From CBDCYN01 sp965224205 (GTDB lineage: Bacteria; Planctomycetota; Phycisphaerae; Phycisphaerales; Phycisphaeraceae), in assembly GCA_965224205.1 (NCBI GenBank), contig CBDCYN010000008.1, positions 1-64,000 on the forward strand: a stretch of DNA of 64,000 nucleotides, written 5' to 3'. Made by a program: the position numbers and the translations under genes. The notes under the pieces were generated by a model. The model was given only the letters and a program-made list of their open reading frames with translations. It was not told the origin of the DNA and searched no databases. Shown here piece by piece: positions 44,593-54,900 of the stretch (position 1 is the stretch's first letter; each line of letters begins with the position of its first letter).

Positions 44593-46205
44593 GTATCTGT
44601 TTAGCGGTTAGCCGGTTGAATCTGGGCGGTTGAGATGAGTCGTCTCAGGTGATCGGGGTGCTGATCGGAGGCAGCACGCAGGAGGTGGGACAGAAAAGCC
44701 AACGCGTCGTGGGCGTGTTGATCACAAGTCGTCAGGACGCTGCCCAGAATTTCCTGAGCACGAGCACCCGCAGCCGTACGGTTGCCGCCGAAGACCTTGC
44801 GGTTGACCACCGCCGGGCGGATCGCCTGCTCGGCGGGCCAGTTGGTCGCTTCGATCCCCGGTTCATACAGAAACGTGAGGATCTCATCGGCGTGGCGAGC
44901 CAGGTGATTGCGAAACGTTCGGTTGCCACGATGCGATAGACGCCAAGCCAGCAAGCGGTCCAACCGCTTACGCAATCGCCCGCGGGCACAGGCCAAGCCA
45001 TGCTCGCTGATCGTTCCCGCGTCGCGTCGATCACGAAGACGCAGCGCATCGAGCAACAACGCCTTGACCTTCCGCGGGAAACGCACCGCCCCACGCGTGG
45101 CTTGCTCCAGCAACATGCCCGTCCGCCGAAGCAGATGCGCCAAGCATTGCTGATGCGTGGCCTGTTCCAAAGAATCGTAAGGCGACCAGCCGTCGTGGAT
45201 CATCCGCCCGGCATAGTCCTTGCCCAACACGTCCCGCACCACCTCGCCGCCGCGGCTGGGGCGGATGACATACAGCGTGACTTTCTTCGTCACGAACACC
45301 CACATCCACTGCAGCCATCCGCCGACTTTCCAGCCGGTTTCATCGGGGTAAACCGTGTCGCTGTGACGCACCACGTCACGCAGGCCGTCGTAAACAGATT
45401 GACCGCGTCGGGCCGTACGTAGCACGACGTGCGTCGCACCGCCACGGGTGATCGAGATCCCGAAGACCTGCTTGAGCAAGCCTTGGATGTCGCCATAACT
45501 CAGCCCGTACTTGTCCTTCATCAGGACGATCATGGCTTGAAGGTCCGGCCCCAGCTGGGAGGCCGCCGCCCCCGTGGCATCTGAGGTCTGCAACGGGTGG
45601 CGGGGGTGAAGGCGTCGACCACACCGCGTGCATGAACCCACGTGCAGGTCGAAACGTCGCACCACCGGCCGGCGGGGGATCTCGACCTGGAACTGATGGG
45701 TCACGTGATCTTCTTGGGCCTCGCCGCCGCAGCCGGGACACCGCGGGGTCAACGGCACGTCGATGACCTCGTCGGGGGGTTGCGGGGGTGGGGGCCGATG
45801 GGCTTTGGGGCCGTACGCCTTGCCCGCCTTGCGGCCGGGCTTCTTGGGCTGGGTTTTGGGCGATCCCTTGGAGAACGGCGCGGCTTGGCGTTGGGTCGAA
45901 CGCGTGGCTTGTTCGAGGCGTTGTTCGAGTTGGCCGGCCCGAGCTTCGAGTTGAGCCACACGCTTCTCGAGTCGCAGGATCTGCCGGTCTTTCTCGGCGA
46001 TGATTTCAAGCAGTTGATCGTAGGTGGGTCGAGCCATCCTGGCTGTTCCTGTCGTGTCGTCCTGACCGATGGTGAAGCGGGCACCCCAGCCCTTCGAACG
46101 CCATCTTATCCCTTTATATCGATGGCCGATTATAGACCGCGATCAGCAGATCAGAATTTCAAAATCCAACGCCCTCCCGTGCCTGGCTAGACGCTAAACA
46201 GATAC
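44593..46205 (-). mobile_element. IS66-family insertion sequence, copy 2 (inverted)
   Basis: Same length (1613 bp), same ends (GTATCTGTTTAGCG) and same encoded protein as copy 1, in the opposite orientation. Unlike copy 1 it has no target duplication: the left flank is GGATAATG, the right flank GCAAAATT. The left side is a cut rve-type IS and the right side a cut serine recombinase, so a deletion or recombination joined unrelated flanks here. Confidence 0.95.
44601..46037 (-). CDS. IS66-family transposase, copy 2
   Basis: 478 residues, reading the same as the transposase at 10411-11847: coiled-coil N-terminus, CPGCGG/CTRCGRR zinc-ribbon, and core residues in VYPDETGWKVG, MIHDGWSPYD and TNWPAEQAIRP. 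The frame is intact, so this copy should be able to act on both elements. Confidence 0.95.
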   Translation of the reverse strand: MARPTYDQLLEIIAEKDRQILRLEKRVAQLEARAGQLEQRLEQATRSTQRQAAPFSKGSPKTQPKKPGRKAGKAYGPKAHRPPPPQPPDEVIDVPLTPRCPGCGGEAQEDHVTHQFQVEIPRRPVVRRFDLHVGSCTRCGRRLHPRHPLQTSDATGAAASQLGPDLQAMIVLMKDKYGLSYGDIQGLLKQVFGISITRGGATHVVLRTARRGQSVYDGLRDVVRHSDTVYPDETGWKVGGWLQWMWVFVTKKVTLYVIRPSRGGEVVRDVLGKDYAGRMIHDGWSPYDSLEQATHQQCLAHLLRRTGMLLEQATRGAVRFPRKVKALLLDALRLRDRRDAGTISEHGLACARGRLRKRLDRLLAWRLSHRGNRTFRNHLARHADEILTFLYEPGIEATNWPAEQAIRPAVVNRKVFGGNRTAAGARAQEILGSVLTTCDQHAHDALAFLSHLLRAASDQHPDHLRRLISTAQIQPANR

Positions 46206-46276
46206 GCAAAATTTTCGTGGGTTCGGAGTTTACCTTGGAGCAGGTGGGGGTGGGTCCAGCGGTGACGGGTCTGCCC

Positions 46277-47516
46277 CAGGGCCGTTTAATTCTCTGTCGT
46301 AGGGATAGCCGATGAGATTAAGGTAGAGTTTGGCGTTAGCCCCTGAGGTCATGGAGGACCTGACGATGTCCGATCAACCGTTATCTGTTGTGTTTAGCGA
46401 GATCCCGGACCCACGGAATCCGTCGGGACGTCGTCACCCGTTGTCGGCGATCTTGACGCTGACCACGGTGGCGATGCTCGGGGGGGCACGCAGCCTCGAG
46501 GCGATCGCCCAGTTTGCCCGGGATCGCGGAGAGCCATTCACGCGGCTGCTGGGGTTTACCCGGGATCGCTCGCCGTGCAAAGCCACGTTCCACAATGTGT
46601 TCAAAGTGCTCGACACGACGATGTTCGAGCGGGCGATCCGCCGCTGGCTGGGGGGTCGTCGGATCGCCGGGTGGAAGGCGATCGCGGTCGACGGCAAGCG
46701 GCTATGCGGTACACAAGGCGAGCCACTGCCGGGGATCCACCTGCTGGCGGCTTACGCACACGAAGCTCAAGCGGCGATCGGTCAGATGGCGGTGGCGGCT
46801 TCCACCAACGAGCACAAGACCGCCCTGGCGATGTTGGATGTGATCGACGTGCAAGGGGCGGTGGTCACGGGCGACGCGATGTTTTGCCAGAAGGATCTAT
46901 CGCGGAAAATCCTCAAGAAAAAGGGGATTATCTCTGGGCCGTCAAGGCCAACCAAGCTCAACTCCAAGAAGCGATCGCCGACGCGTTCAAACCCCACGAC
47001 GACGCCCCGAGTTCTGAGCGTGAGCAGCGGCTGAGCCGCCAAGAACAGCAGACCGCTTCAAGCCTCAACAAGGGCCACGGCCGGATCGAAGCCCGCAAGC
47101 TCACCAGCACCACCGCCCTCAACGGCTACCTGGACTGGCCGGGGGTCAAGCAGGTCTTTCGACTCGAACGCACCCGCACGGTCCGAAATCAGACCACAAC
47201 GGAAGTGGCCTACGGGATCACCAGCCTCTCGCGGGATCGAGCCGATGCCACCCGCTTGCTTGAACTCACCCGCGGCCACTGGGGGATCGAAAACCGCTTG
47301 CACTACGTCCGGGACGTGACGTTTGGGGAAGACGCCTGCCGTGTGCGGACCGGCCAGGCTCCGCAGAACCTCGCGGCGATCCGCAACTTGGCTGTGACGG
47401 TTCTCAACCACGCCGGCTGGAAGAATAAAGCCGCCGCCTTGCGACGCTACGCCGCCCAACCCCACGAAGCCCTTGCACTCATCCGAGGATCACCAACAGA
47501 GAATTAAACGGCCCTG
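46277..47516 (+). mobile_element. ISAs1-family insertion sequence, copy 1 (1240 bp)
   Basis: Perfect terminal repeats CAGGGCCGTTTAATTCTCTG at both ends and a 10-bp target duplication GGGTCTGCCC at 46267-46276 and 47517-47526. It is inserted in the serine recombinase relic. An apparently identical inverted copy lies at 60142-61381. Confidence 0.95.
46351..47507 (+). CDS. ISAs1-family transposase in two frames, copy 1
   Basis: The N-terminal frame (from the ATG at 46351, GAGGTC upstream) gives VFSEIPDPRNPSGRRHPL and the catalytic WKAIAVDGKRLCGT and VVTGDAMFCQKDL. The C-terminal frame gives GDYLWAVKANQAQLQEAI and the Glu region HWGIENRLHYVRDVTFGEDA, typical of ISAs1 (H-repeat-associated) transposases. 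The frames meet at CTCAAGAAAAAGGGG (around 46915-46928), where a -1 slip on the A-run joins ILKK to KGDYLWAVK. The second copy has the same junction, so either frameshifting is programmed or a shifted element was copied. The joined protein would be about 385 residues. The stop lies in the right terminal repeat. Confidence 0.85.
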
Positions 47517-47713
47517 GGGTCTGCCCCTGCTGCTTGTCGATGGCTTGCTGAACCTAATCCCATAACTTCCGGGGGGTGATCGGGTCGTGCTGGCCTTTCC
47601 AGGTTTTGTCTTTGTGGACGATCCTCCCGAGGTAGAGCGGATTGGTGAGGACGCGGTGGAGGTACTTGGGCGTGAGTCTACGACCGCCGTGATCATTACC
47701 TGTACTAGCCACC

Positions 47714-48953
47714 ACTTCATCTGACACGCGAGAGTTATCTGGCAACAGCAAGACTGCCGCTTCGAGTGTCTTTCGTCCGCGCCTCGATCGCGCCTTGGGT
47801 GACGCCCAGATCCTCGGCTTGGCTCTCGTTCGCTTCGCTCACCCGAACCCCTTCTAGAGAAGAGCCATCGAGCCGCTTGGCGTGGGCCAGCGGGATCGAG
47901 TCCTTGAACGTCGCCATCGGGGTCTTGCCGTAACAGTAGCGGCCGCTGTGGGGTCGCTGTTCATTGTACGTCACCAGCCACGCATCCAAGTCGGCTTGGA
48001 GTTCTTCGAGGCTCGTGTAGATCTTCTTGCGGAACGCGATGCTATAAAACTCGTCCTGCATCGTCTTGTGCAGCCGTTCGCAGATCCCGTTGGTCTGCGG
48101 GCTTCGGGCTTTGGTCTTGGTGTGATCGATGTCCTCGATCGCCAGGTACAGCTGATATTCGTGGTGCTCACGATTCCCGCAGTACTCCGTGCCGCGGTCG
48201 GTGAGGATGCGTAGCAGGTCCACGTCGTGCTGTTCGTACCACGGGATCACCCGGTCGTTGAGCAGATCCGCGGCCACGAGGGCGTTCTTGCGATCATAGA
48301 GCTTTGCGTGCGCCACCCGCGTATACGTATCGATAAACGTCTGCTGATAGATCCGGCCCACGCCCTTGATCGTGCCCACGTAATACGTGTCTTGAGCCCC
48401 GAGGTAGCCGGGGTGTTCGGTTTCAATTTCACCGTGGGCCTGCTTGTCTTGCTTGGCTTTTTCCAACGCCACGACCTGGGCTTCGGTCAGCACGGTGTGG
48501 TCGGGGTCCTGAGCCATCTTGGCTTCGAGTGCCTTGAGTCGCTTCTTGAACGTCTCAAGATCATGCCGCAGCCACACGCTTCGCACCCCGCCCGGTGAGA
48601 TGAGCTTGCCTTGCTTCTTGAGTTCGTTCGACACCCGCACCTGCCCGTAAGCGGGCTGCTCGATCGCGAACGCGACCACGGCTTGCTCGATCTCGGGGTC
48701 GACGCGGTTGGCCAGGATCGGCTTCTTGCGGCTGATCTCTTGAAGGGCCAACTCCCCGCCCTGGTCGTAGAGCTGCTTGAACCGGTAGAAGCTATCCCGG
48801 GAATACCCCATCACCTTGCACGCCCGCGACACGCTGCCCAGCGCCTGGGCCAGCTTGAGCAACCCCACTTTGTTGGCAATGATCTTCTGGTCGGTGGTCA
48901 TCTGACGGTCTCCTTCTGTGAGAAACAAAGATTAACGGAAGCGTCAGATGAAG
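47714..48953 (-). mobile_element. IS481-like insertion sequence
   Basis: About 1.24 kb with short terminal repeats ACTTCATCTGAC (47714-47725) and its reverse complement (48942-48953). The flanks show no clear target duplication; the left side is the serine recombinase relic and the right side the truncated IS630 copy 2. Exact ends may shift by a base or two. Confidence 0.78.
47735..48901 (-). CDS. IS481-family transposase
   Basis: A 388-residue transposase from the ATG at 48901 (AGAAGGAG upstream); nine more codons are open before it. The N-terminus holds a helix-turn-helix (LAQALGSVSRACKVMGYSRD). The integrase core has Asp in TFIDTYTRVAHAKLYD, Asp in ILTDRGTEYCG and Glu in SPQTNGICERLHKTMQDEF, followed by YNEQRPHSGRYCYGKTPMAT, the usual IS481 ending motif. 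The frame is intact. The C-terminal 40 residues are less conserved in the family. Confidence 0.93.
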   Translation of the reverse strand: MTTDQKIIANKVGLLKLAQALGSVSRACKVMGYSRDSFYRFKQLYDQGGELALQEISRKKPILANRVDPEIEQAVVAFAIEQPAYGQVRVSNELKKQGKLISPGGVRSVWLRHDLETFKKRLKALEAKMAQDPDHTVLTEAQVVALEKAKQDKQAHGEIETEHPGYLGAQDTYYVGTIKGVGRIYQQTFIDTYTRVAHAKLYDRKNALVAADLLNDRVIPWYEQHDVDLLRILTDRGTEYCGNREHHEYQLYLAIEDIDHTKTKARSPQTNGICERLHKTMQDEFYSIAFRKKIYTSLEELQADLDAWLVTYNEQRPHSGRYCYGKTPMATFKDSIPLAHAKRLDGSSLEGVRVSEANESQAEDLGVTQGAIEARTKDTRSGSLAVAR

Positions 48954-49942
48954 TCTTAACTAATACAATTCAAAGTAGTTTCTGCATTCAGTGGCATGAA
49001 CGGCTCGCAGGGCGTCGGCGATGACCTCGGTCAGCGTGTCCAACGTCTTGGCCCCCACGCGACACAACCACGCCTTGACCTTCGACCACAACTTCTCGAT
49101 CGGGTTCAGGTCCGGCGAATACGGCGGCAGATACCACGCCTCAGCCCCCGCCGCCTCGATCGCCTCACGCACACCCTTGACCTTGTGGCTCGACAGGTTG
49201 TCCATCACCACGATGTCGCCGCGACGCAACGCCGGGGCCAGGCACTGTTGGGTGTAGGCCAGGAACGTCTCGCTGTTCATCGGCCCGTCGAGCACGATCG
49301 TCGCGTCTTGAACCACCCCCTCGAGTCGGATGACGCTAAGCATCGTCACCGTTTTCCAATGGCCGTGGGGCGTGTGATCGACGCAACGTTGACCCATCGA
49401 CGACCAGCCATACCGACGCGTCATGTTCGTCTTGGCTCCGGATTCATCGAGAAACACCCGACTCCCCGGATCGATGAACCGACGGGCGATCGTGAAGTTG
49501 TGGCGGCGTTGGGCCACGTCGGGGCGATCTTGCTCGGCGGCGATCAGCGACTTCTTTTGAGCGACAGCCCCAGCCGCTTCAACGCCCGACAGACGGTGGA
49601 CTCCACCACGGGGACACTCAGCCTCGCCATCAATTGTTTGGCGGTGATGCCCGGCTGCGCCGCGACCGCTTGACGCATCCGCTGCTCATCGTCCGCCGTG
49701 AGCTTCACCGATCCCTTGGCCCCGGTGTGCCCGCCATCAACTCGCCGCCACGGGCCCGATCTGGCCAATCACGCACCGTCGGCCACGTGACGGAAAACCG
49801 CCGTGCCACCGATGCGATCGAGTCCCCCGATTCCACCGCCGCCACCACACGCTGCCGCAAGTCCATCGAATACGCCATGACGAGGCCTCCTTGCCAGAAA
49901 TTACACTTATCGACTATTCAAGATTAATTACGCCAGTTGCTC
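48954..49942 (-). pseudogene. IS630-family element, copy 2, truncated and frameshifted
   Basis: The minus-strand frame begins at the ATG at 49880 (MAYSMDLRQRVVAAVESG). It breaks at GGGGCCAAGGG near 49720, where copy 1 has GGGGCCCAAGGG (one C lost), and resumes as [18 protein letters not shown] down to 49544. It shifts at the conserved CTCAAAAGAAG and continues to 48960 with [14 protein letters not shown] and [16 protein letters not shown]. The outer end has GAGCAACTGGCGT next to TA (49943-49944). The other terminal repeat is missing at the IS481-like boundary. The extra deletion and lost end make it non-autonomous. It has diverged clearly from copy 1. Confidence 0.85.
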
Positions 49943-50010
49943 TAGGCTCGGCATGGCCGAGCCCGAGCTCGATCCATCCCCGCACCACCACATCCTGGGA
50001 CTAAATATCT

Positions 50011-50035
50011 AGCTGCGGGTCGCCAGCCCGCAGCT
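50011..50035. repeat. Perfect 9-bp-stem hairpin
   Basis: AGCTGCGGG-TCGCCAG-CCCGCAGCT lies in the 294-bp spacer between the IS630 remnant and the nitrite/sulfite reductase. It has no T-run on either strand, so it looks more like a dispersed palindromic repeat or attenuator stem than a classical terminator. Confidence 0.6.
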
Positions 50036-50236
50036 ATGTGTTCGGATAGAGAAAAATTCTCGCCATCCTCAGAACGTGTGTGAGAAGCGGTGTTCGTTTA
50101 TTGATGCACCCCTAATCACATCTGCTTCATACGCTTTCGTTCATATGCATTGACCCTGGTCACTGCCTCGGCCAATGGCCGGCGTATTTCGCCTATCGCA
50201 TAGGACGCTACTATCATATAGATGAGGTAATGAATC

Positions 50237-51892
50237 ATGCCCACGACCGGGAAACTGAACAAAGTCGAACAGATAAAACAGGACAAAGACGGTCTCGAGG
50301 TCCTTGCTGATCTCTATCGCTACTCCGAGCAGGGCGACTATGACGCGATCGAAGCCGGCGACCTGGAGCAGCGGTTTAAATGGTTTGGGGTCTACCGCCA
50401 GAAGCCCAACGTCGGCCACTTCATGCTGCGGATCAAAATCCCCGGCGGACAGATCAGCCCCAGCCAGCTGCTAGCGATCAGTGAGATCTGCGATCAATAC
50501 GCTCGTGGTTTCGGCGACATCACGACCCGCCAGACCATCCAGCTGCACTGGCTGACCATCAGCGACATCAAGCCGGTCTTCGAGAAACTCGCCACCGTGG
50601 GGATGGACAGCCAGTTCTCCTGCGGCGACGTGCCCCGGAACGTGGTCGGCTGCCCTTTGGCGGGGGTGGCTAAGCAGGAGATCATCGATTCGTCCCAAGC
50701 GGTCCGTGACGTGGCGGCGATGTACAAAGCCGGCGGAAAGGAATTCTCGAACCTGCCGCGTAAGTTTAAAACCGCGCTGGGGGGCTGCCACATCCACTGC
50801 CACCAGCCGCAGATCAACGATATCGGGCTCTACGGGGCCAAGCGGTCCGACGGCCGGGTCGGGTACGGGCTGTTGGTGGGGGGCGGCTTATCGTCGACCC
50901 CGCACTTCGGCCAGCCGATACGGGTGTTTGTCGAGCCCAACCAGGTGATGGACGTATGCCGCGCGATCGCGATCTTGTTCCGCGATTACGGGTACCGGGA
51001 GAAGCGCACCCGCGCCAGGCTCAAGTTCCTGGTCGCTGATCAGGGCTGGCAGTGGACCCGCGACAAGATCGAAGAAATCCTCGGGTATCGGCTCGAACAC
51101 GACGACAGCCTCCAACACCCTTCCGCGGTGCACAGCGATCATATGGGTGTGGGCGAACAAAAAGATGGTCTCTATTACGTGGGCGTGCCGATCGAGCGGG
51201 GCCGGTGGACCGCCCACAACATGGCCGACGTGGCACGGCTGGCCAAGCAGTTTGCCAAGCCAATCGCGGGTCAAGAATCCCGTATCCGCCTAACCGGCAA
51301 GCAAAACTTCTTGATCCTTGATGTGCCCAAAGAGAACGTCGAGGACCTGTGCATCGCGTTGGACGAAGCCGGGCTACCTCCGGCGGGGCACGCGCTGCGA
51401 TCTTCACTGATCAGTTGCACCGGCAGTGAGTTCTGCAACCTGGCGGTGGTCGAGACCAAGCACCGAGCCGGGCGCGTCCTGCAATGGCTTGAAGAAAACA
51501 CGCAGCTGGACCAACCGCTGATGATCAGCTTCACCGGCTGCCCCAACGCGTGCGCCCAGTATCAGATCTGTGACATCGGTCTGACCGGCATCCCCGCCCG
51601 TGATCCGCAGCGGCTCGACGACAAGGGCAAGCCCATGAAGGTCGACGGGTACAACGTCCTGCTGGGCGCGGGGATCGGCTCCGACCCCCGGTTCGGAGAG
51701 ATCATCGCCAAGAAGGTCGTCGCCGATCGGGTGCACCTGGGGATCAAGAGCCTCATCGATCACTACATGGAAGAACGTGTCGACGAGGATGAGCCGTTCC
51801 GGTCGTGGGTTAGCCGCAGCGAGCCGGAATACTTGCAGAAGCTGATCGTTGACCCGACCCAAGCGGCGGACGCCGTTTCCCTGTCGGCATGA
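50237..51892 (+). CDS. Ferredoxin-dependent nitrite/sulfite reductase
   Basis: A 551-residue siroheme and 4Fe-4S enzyme that carries out six-electron reduction of nitrite to ammonium or sulfite to sulfide. It has the duplicated family layout: a first ferredoxin-like half (FKWFGVYRQKPNVGHFMLR, then DITTRQTIQLHW and CGDVPRNVVGCPLAGV) and a second half with the cluster ligands Cys394 and Cys400 (SCTGSEFCNLAVVETK) and Cys435 and Cys439 (GCPNACAQYQ). The length is normal. The overall wording is closer to NirA-type assimilatory nitrite reductases, but nitrite and sulfite reductases of this family cannot be separated safely by eye. GATGAGGT precedes the ATG. There is no nitrate transporter or reductase next to it, so it stands alone after the IS cluster. 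Confidence 0.92.
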   Translation: MPTTGKLNKVEQIKQDKDGLEVLADLYRYSEQGDYDAIEAGDLEQRFKWFGVYRQKPNVGHFMLRIKIPGGQISPSQLLAISEICDQYARGFGDITTRQTIQLHWLTISDIKPVFEKLATVGMDSQFSCGDVPRNVVGCPLAGVAKQEIIDSSQAVRDVAAMYKAGGKEFSNLPRKFKTALGGCHIHCHQPQINDIGLYGAKRSDGRVGYGLLVGGGLSSTPHFGQPIRVFVEPNQVMDVCRAIAILFRDYGYREKRTRARLKFLVADQGWQWTRDKIEEILGYRLEHDDSLQHPSAVHSDHMGVGEQKDGLYYVGVPIERGRWTAHNMADVARLAKQFAKPIAGQESRIRLTGKQNFLILDVPKENVEDLCIALDEAGLPPAGHALRSSLISCTGSEFCNLAVVETKHRAGRVLQWLEENTQLDQPLMISFTGCPNACAQYQICDIGLTGIPARDPQRLDDKGKPMKVDGYNVLLGAGIGSDPRFGEIIAKKVVADRVHLGIKSLIDHYMEERVDEDEPFRSWVSRSEPEYLQKLIVDPTQAADAVSLSA

Positions 51893-51961
51893 GCCGGGAT
51901 TGTTGACGCACCTGGTGTCATCGCCGGCTGAAGACCCGCGAAGACCCGCCATGATGACTCT

Positions 51962-54900
51962 TTAGCTGCTAGCACCCGAGCCCACGACCAACGGAGCCTG
52001 TGGGGCGCCCAGGTCTGCTGCGGGGGTGTGCGGTGCTTGTCGCTGGAGACTCAGCGACGTGCACGCCAGAGGGATGATGAACAGCTGAAGCAGGGTCGCG
52101 AAGGCCAGGCCGAACATGATCGTCACCGCTAACGGTTGAAAGAACTCCCCGCCGCCAGAGAGGTTAAGGCCCAGAGGCAGCAGCCCCGCCACCGTGGTGA
52201 CGGTCGTGATCATGATCGGCCTTAATCGCATCTGCCCCGCGTAGACCGCCGCTTTACGCATCGGCAAGCCCGCGTCGTGCAGACGGTTGATAAAGTCTAC
52301 CAGCACAATCGCGTCGTTGACCACGATCCCAGCCAGGGCGACCACCCCGATCATCGCCGCAATCGAAAAGTTAAACCCGCACACAGTCAACCCCACCGTG
52401 ACCCCCACAAGGCTAAGCGGCACGCTAAACAGGACGACCAGCGGCTGGACGAAGCTGTTGAACCGGATGGTGAGGATGATCATCATCATCGCCACGGCCA
52501 CCAGCATCGCGATCTTCAAATCCCCCATCGCCTCATCGCGGATCTCGTTCTCTCCGCCAAACTCGATGACGGTCCGGTCGTCAGAGGCGACCACGTCCTG
52601 GTGCATCACGAGGTCCTTTTGATGCGAGGGGCTCAGCTGGGGCTGGAGTTGGGCCACCAGCGCCGCCTTCACATCGTCAGCCAACACGCCGTCTTCAAGC
52701 TCAGCCCGCAGGTTGATCACCCGCTGTTTGTCGTAATGCCGCACGATGTTGGGCCCGTACGTCCGCTCGACCTGGGCGACCTGCCCGAGGCTGATCACCC
52801 GCCCGCTCTCATTGCGCAGGGGCAGGTTCGCCAGGTCCTCGAGCTGGTCCCGCTGCCCCGGGCTGTTGCGCAGCCGCATCTCGATCTGCTCGCTGCCCCC
52901 AAAGTCCACCTCGCCGACGCGCACGCCGTCCAGTGCATAATTGACACTGGTGACGATCTGATTCGCGTCGAGGCCGAACATGCTCGCCACGGTCCGGTTG
53001 GGCGTAACCGTCAGCTCCGGGCGGACGCGGTAGTCACTCGACACGTCGTACGTACCCGGAATCTGCCGCAGCAGTTCCTCGACCTGCTCGGCACGCTGGG
53101 CTAGCTCTTCAACCGTCACGGACGAGTTTTCCTTGCTCAAGACACGGACCAGGACCGGAGCCCCGACGGGGGGTCCTTCTTTCGGGGACTTGATCCGAAC
53201 GATGACTCCGGGTAACGGCGGCAGCTCTTTCGCGATCGCCTGGCGGATCTGGGCGGTGGTCCGGTGCCGGTCCTCAGCCAACGCCAGTTCCACGTAAACC
53301 ATCCCGAACTCCGGGCCGGCGCCGTGATCGGTATCGATACGGATGTTGAAAATCCCCGGCTCGCCGATCGTGGTCACCGGCCTAGCGCGGGGCGCGTGCT
53401 CGCTGGGTTGGTACCATTCTTGGGGTTGCACCGCCCGCAGCACCGCCTGCTCGATCTGCTGGGCCACCCGCACCGTGCCCTGCTGCATCGACGAGCCCAG
53501 GGGCAGCTCGAAGTACACCTCGATCACCGGGACATCCGCGTCGGGAAAGAACTCGAAGCCGATCGCGCCTACAGTGAACATCGCCACGGGCGCCGCTGAG
53601 GTGAAAATCGCCAACACCAGGACCATCAGGCGGTGCTGTAACGCGTATTCCAGGCACGCCCCGTACCGGCGTTTGATCCAGGTTGATTTCGCCACAGCCT
53701 CGGCGTTGGCGATCTCCTGCTGCTGGGGCGTTGCGCTGATCGCTTCTGGTGACGGCCCGGTCGCCCCCCTGGACGGCGCCTCGGCGTCGGGCGTCGCATC
53801 GCCGGCGATGCGGGTCTTTAAGCCCACTTGGTGGGGGGTCTTCATCAGGTACACGCTCAGCACCGGCAGTAGGAAATGGTCTACCAGCATCGCTGAGCAC
53901 AACGCGAACAGCACCATGATCGGCAGGGCTTCGAGGAAATCTCCCATGACACTGCGGACCAGGAACATCGGCACAAATGCCGCAAACGTCGTCAGGTACG
54001 ACGCCATGACCGAGCCACCCACCTCCCCGATCCCGTGTTGGGCCGCCTCGACCCCGCCGCGGCCCAGCTCCCGGTGGCGGTAGATGTTCTCACCCACGAT
54101 GATGCAACCGTCGACCACCATCCCCACCACGAGGATCATCCCGAACAGCATCATGTTGTTGATCGCGATATCCGGGAAGAACGTCTGCTTCGCGAACCAC
54201 ATCAACGCGCCGGTGCCCAGCAGTGAAAACGGCACCGCCACCGCGATCAGGCCCGCGTTACGCCAGCCCATCGCCAGCCACAGCACCACCACCACCAGAG
54301 CCGCGCCTAAGATCGCGCTGCTGGTCAGGAGGCGAAGCATGTAGTCGATCTCTCGGCCCTGCGACCGGACCGTGCCCACCTCGACTCCTTCCCGGGCCGC
54401 GTCGAAGCCATCAACCAACTCCTGGATCGCGTTGGCGGTGGCCAGTACGTCGATATCGGTCTTGGCCCTGGCCAGGAGCACGACCGAATCCTTGCCGTCA
54501 TAACGGGCCATCGAGGTTAGAGGCTTGTGCCCCATCCGCACCTGCGCCACGTCTGCCAGCACGATCGGCCTGCCGCGCCGGTTGCCCAGGGGGACCCGGG
54601 CGATCGCCTCGACGCTTTCGAGCAAACCGCGGGTGCGAACTCTCTGATCCTGCCCCGCGCCGGACTCGATCGATCCGCTGGGCGCGTCGCGGTTGGCGCG
54701 ACGGATCGCCGATTCGACCTGCTGGTAGCTAAACCCGTACAACGCCATCAGGTGCGGGTCGACCTCGATCTGGACCTCCTCCTCAAGGCCGCCGAAGATA
54801 TCTACACCGGCGACCCCCGAGACCCGCTCGATCTGGGTCTCGAGCTCCTCGGCGACGTGGCGGCGGTGCTTGGCGTCGCGACCGCCGGACACGAAGACCT

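Larger units (their letters stand above)
46206..47690 (-). pseudogene. Large serine recombinase fragments, split by ISAs1
   Basis: On the minus strand, 47690-47517 reads RRLTPKYLHRVLTNPLYLG then RIVHKDKTWKGQHDPITPRK and LWD, a TAG stop, then VQQAIDKQQ. On the far side of the ISAs1 element (46276-46206) the same frame continues with GQTRHRWTHPHLLQGKLRTH. This is the Recombinase domain and the start of the zinc-ribbon region of large serine recombinases, which integrate phages and mobile islands. The catalytic N-terminal domain is missing (cut near the IS481-like element) and so is the C-terminus (cut by IS66). The in-frame stop and insertion make it a relic. Confidence 0.82.
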
